Source of the DNA: Gracilaria domingensis
Taxonomy: Eukaryota; Rhodophyta; Florideophyceae; Gracilariales; Gracilariaceae
Assembly (NCBI GenBank): GCA_022539475.1
Contig: VCMS01000025.1
Location: 666,111-730,110 of the forward strand
Direction of reading: 5' to 3'
DNA: 64,000 bases
Positions 60,943 through 64,000 of this stretch are shown piece after piece. Position numbers and translations under genes: made by a program. Within the stretch, counting starts at the first letter, position 1. The number at the start of each line of letters is the position of its first letter. The notes beneath the pieces are model-generated. The model was given only the letters and a program-made list of their open reading frames with translations. It did no database searches and was not told where the DNA came from.

Positions 60943-62405
60943 ATGGCGTCCACCGGAAATGACGCTCCTCGGACTGTTAAGCAGAGTGTGCTGGCCGATG
61001 AGAACCACGGCACGGTATTCTCTAGCGCATCTTCTAGCGCGTCGTTCGATTCAGCCAGCATGGAAACGCGTTTCTTGAAATGTTGGGGGTTGTTCATTGA
61101 GTTGCGAGATGCGTATGCCGCTTCAAGAAGTGGTACTGGTAATCCGCGTGAAGTTGGGTACACGGAAATTGTGGAATACGCTGTATCAAACCGTGAACAC
61201 CTGGCATGTGCACGAGAGTTCATCACCACTGCGGTCAAGGGTCCTTTCCAAAACTACTCCGCAAAAGAAGTCACGAAGATCTGTCTGGACGTGCGTTTTC
61301 TGAGCAGGGTCTACAAATATACGCGTATCACTGATCTAGACGACGAGAATTCTGATCGGCGCGTGAGAGATTTGTTTACCTGGAGTCTTGAAAAGGATGT
61401 CGACAACGGTAGCTCGTTCATAGAACGGGCTTTCTGGAATGACCTTTTCAAACGACATGGTCCAGGCAGTAAGCAGACGAAGAGAACTACGTTCAGGATT
61501 GGGCCTCCCACTCGTTTTCAGCAGTTACTCTATCTCTCTTTCGTGAAGCATATAACTTCGGAGAGAAATCTCCCAGCGGCGAAGAGAGGAAAGACCGGGA
61601 AGGGAACCCATAGAGCTGTGCAGTTCGTCGACGGCTACATAGCTTCGAATGAGACGCACGGGAGACGGATGGCACATGCAGTGCAAACGATTTGTAAGGG
61701 ATGGGATTTCTTTGCCTCAACCTTAGGCTTTGGTGATGGTGAGCAGATGTTGCTGCCATACCTGCTTGTAGAAAGAAGTCGCTTGGGTTCCATGTCATTG
61801 AATCCCGCTCTGTTGGGTACAGTCCGGAGTCAGCTTTTCATACGTTGGGGGAAGAACTGAAACCCACGTTGGATGTGACCGACACCGTTTCTTGGGTTCA
61901 TACTCTTCCGGATACTATCGACGCCAACTTACGGGAGTTGGCAAAAAAATTCTTGGCAGATGTCAGCAAGATTGTGTTGAATGGCTTCCTATACAAAATG
62001 TCCCCAACGTCAAGATGGAATTTGTTGGAAAGCTTCAGACCTGGCCGCCCCGCACGAGTACCACCCCGTTTCAATGTATTCTCCAAGGAGTACGTGTCTT
62101 CTATTCGTCAAGCGATGTCTGTACATAACCTCCAACCATCTCGACTTATCCCTAGGGCCGCTCCTTCAGAGCAGGATGGAGGAAGTAATACCGTCACGGT
62201 TAAGGTTGAGGACTCGATACAGATTCGCGAGCTCCTCCAGAGAAGCCGCAGGGAAAAAGCTCAGTTTAACTCCGATGTCATCGTTCATTCTCGGATAGCG
62301 GACAATGAAGAAGGTTGTACACTGGTGCCTTCTGTTGGGCGAAAGATAACGTTCCAGATAGCGGGTCTCCCCCCTCATGACTTTGATGACACAGCCGCAC
62401 GTTAA
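60943..62405 (+). pseudogene. Unknown protein of the unclassified cluster, frame broken
   Basis: A coding region from the ATG at 60943 (MASTGNDAPRTVKQSVLADE), with about one break, ending at 62405. The first part is helical and charged (SMETRFLKCWGLFIELRDAY; DLFTWSLEKDVDNGSS); the second contains SPTSRWNLLESFRPGRPARV and an acidic/polar tail. No family recognised. It diverges from the ParB/dioxygenase gene across the inverted repeats, which suggests they were one unit. Treated as a fossil because the cluster may be a virus-like or mobile element. Confidence 0.45.
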
Positions 62406-62521
62406 ATGCATCTAGATATTGCCAAGGACAGCATGGAGAAGCAATTCTCAATGCATTGTGTCGGATATGACGAAACTGGTGGAGGCGCTCATGGGTACTA
62501 TCTTCCCTCGGATACATCTTT

Positions 62522-63283
62522 NNNNNNNNNNNNNNNNNNNNNNNNNNNNNNNNNNNNNNNNNNNNNNNNNNNNNNNNNNNNNNNNNNNNNNNNNNNNNNN
62601 NNNNNNNNNNNNNNNNNNNNNNNNNNNNNNNNNNNNNNNNNNNNNNNNNNNNNNNNNNNNNNNNNNNNNNNNNNNNNNNNNNNNNNNNNNNNNNNNNNNN
62701 NNNNNNNNNNNNNNNNNNNNNNNNNNNNNNNNNNNNNNNNNNNNNNNNNNNNNNNNNNNNNNNNNNNNNNNNNNNNNNNNNNNNNNNNNNNNNNNNNNNN
62801 NNNNNNNNNNNNNNNNNNNNNNNNNNNNNNNNNNNNNNNNNNNNNNNNNNNNNNNNNNNNNNNNNNNNNNNNNNNNNNNNNNNNNNNNNNNNNNNNNNNN
62901 NNNNNNNNNNNNNNNNNNNNNNNNNNNNNNNNNNNNNNNNNNNNNNNNNNNNNNNNNNNNNNNNNNNNNNNNNNNNNNNNNNNNNNNNNNNNNNNNNNNN
63001 NNNNNNNNNNNNNNNNNNNNNNNNNNNNNNNNNNNNNNNNNNNNNNNNNNNNNNNNNNNNNNNNNNNNNNNNNNNNNNNNNNNNNNNNNNNNNNNNNNNN
63101 NNNNNNNNNNNNNNNNNNNNNNNNNNNNNNNNNNNNNNNNNNNNNNNNNNNNNNNNNNNNNNNNNNNNNNNNNNNNNNNNNNNNNNNNNNNNNNNNNNNN
63201 NNNNNNNNNNNNNNNNNNNNNNNNNNNNNNNNNNNNNNNNNNNNNNNNNNNNNNNNNNNNNNNNNNNNNNNNNNNNNNNNNNN
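62522..63283. other. Assembly gap
   Basis: 762 undetermined bases (N). Open frames spanning it have no meaning. Confidence 1.
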
Positions 63284-63363
63284 TCATTCTTAGTGGATTC
63301 GACGCCTATGAACTTCATTTCGTGTCTCGTGCGCCTCCCAACCCCTTGAAGACCTGCGCGTAA
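63284..63363 (+). CDS. Possible 3' end of a gene entering from the gap
   Basis: Directly after the gap a plus-strand frame reads ILSGFDAYELHFVSRAPPNP and ends at a stop at 63361-63363. It is short but protein-like and could be the tail of a gene lying in the gap. No family. Confidence 0.25.
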
Positions 63364-64000
63364 TACTACTCGCCTGTTTGGGCGACCGGAAGTACGCCGT
63401 GCATCGGCGTTGAGGAAATGGAAACCCGTAACGCGAACAGAAGTTAATGGTGAACATCCATAACTTCAACTACGTTTCAGCTCGCTTATCCTGGGCACTA
63501 TTCTACATCATTACCAGTTCCAAATCTTACGCCTGGGTGAGAGTACTCCGATAGAGAGTCGAAGAGTTGGTTAGAAGAATCGAACCGCGAACGCCGTCCA
63601 GAACAAAAGTCGAGGCAAACTATCTGATTGGAGCTGAGAGCGAGGTTTCTCGAATCCCGGGATGTTGTGAGTTGACTCACTCCGGGACGTTCTCGTGCGC
63701 GCTGGCATGTATGGATACTGCAGGGCCTCGCGTTTCATTGGGAGTGACAAGTAGTGAGCAGTTGGTTTCTCATGCCAAGCACAATGACTATTGTGCATTA
63801 CGCAAAAAGGTGTGATGGCGGCAATGAATTGAAGATGAAAGACCGTTACGAATGATGTAGTTTTCAGGGCGTTTATGTGTGTGGATGCCAAATTTCCTGA
63901 ACGAAACAAAGACTTCGACTAGATGGAAGCACCAAGGTTCCCATCGTACCAATCTTCCCAATTCCCATATCATGTCACCTATCCACCTATTGGAATGAAC
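63364..64000. other. Unannotated end of window
   Basis: About 640 bases. Small frames on both strands have no domain features. No repeat or RNA gene recognised. Confidence 0.4.

Larger units (their letters stand above)
53072..62405. mobile_element. Candidate unclassified mobile element
   Basis: Five coding regions of unknown or unusual type sit together with no host gene between them: coiled coil (-), two membrane proteins (+), ParB/dioxygenase (-) and an unknown (+), with nested inverted repeats near 60.1-60.7 kb. No reverse transcriptase, integrase or capsid gene was recognised. Limits are set by the outermost genes; the assembly gap at 62522 may hide the right end. It could equally be a cluster of decayed host genes. 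Confidence 0.3.

Noticed and set aside
62278-63363. Open frames running through the N gap
   Set aside because: They consist of undetermined residues and carry no information.
63560-63600. GCGGTTCGATTC on the minus strand, tRNA-like T loop
   Set aside because: No T-arm stem or other arms.

Overview
The window is nuclear DNA of a eukaryote with compact, mostly single-exon genes. Clear eukaryotic markers are Aurora kinase, XRCC2, SF3B2, p47/Shp1, the AP-3 mu subunit, mitoribosomal DAP3/mS29, TEX261/SVP26, a DHHC palmitoyltransferase and LCMT1. Introns are few and short (58, 97, 77 and 120 bases where I can place them) with GT-AG ends. Two Golgi-type glycosyltransferases, a PIN-like/PILS carrier, a nucleotide-sugar transporter and a bacterial-looking SnoaL gene suit an alga. 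My best guess is a florideophyte-type red alga (Chondrus-like), inferred from gene density, short introns and repeat-rich gaps, not from a diagnostic gene.

Layout. 0.5-7.6 kb: a small coiled-coil membrane protein, a DUF455 ferritin-like protein, XRCC2 (two exons), p47/Shp1 and a three-exon PILS carrier. 7.6-18.6 kb: an extremely GC-rich island with Aurora kinase, an Ala/Arg/Pro-rich protein of unknown function, two type II glycosyltransferase-like genes, a WD40-like gene and LCMT1; the last two converge and overlap by 9 bases. 18.6-26.6 kb: a gene-poor, AT-richer stretch with an orphan promoter, two diverged copies of a block carrying four G-rich boxes each, a fragment of a SnoaL gene, and the intact SnoaL gene. 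27.2-38.9 kb: an unknown basic protein, SF3B2, TEX261, an M20 peptidase, an isoaspartyl peptidase/asparaginase, a nucleotide-sugar transporter, and a large membrane-anchored PKD/IPT/glucose-dehydrogenase-like protein. 38.9-41.8 kb: repeats including an 89-bp minisatellite. 41.8-45.9 kb: AP-3 mu, DAP3 and DHHC.

46.3-64 kb is accessory DNA. A 6.2-kb transposon-like element (46,545-52,700) has a spliced first gene with a zinc-ribbon-like start and a second 1257-residue gene with a GDQ motif, a PIN/FEN-like core and a CXC (tesmin-type) tail. Beside it, 53-62.4 kb holds an unrecognised cluster: a coiled-coil protein, two membrane proteins, a long decayed gene joining a ParB-like domain to a 2-oxoglutarate dioxygenase fold, a pair of inverted repeats with a 76-bp palindrome, and a further decayed gene that runs towards a 762-base assembly gap. 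These two blocks are the best candidates for an undescribed system.

The conserved genes are ordinary housekeeping functions (DNA repair, splicing, vesicle traffic, protein methylation, glycosylation) and do not form an operon-like pathway. Head-to-head pairs share short GC-rich promoters and tail-to-tail pairs nearly touch.
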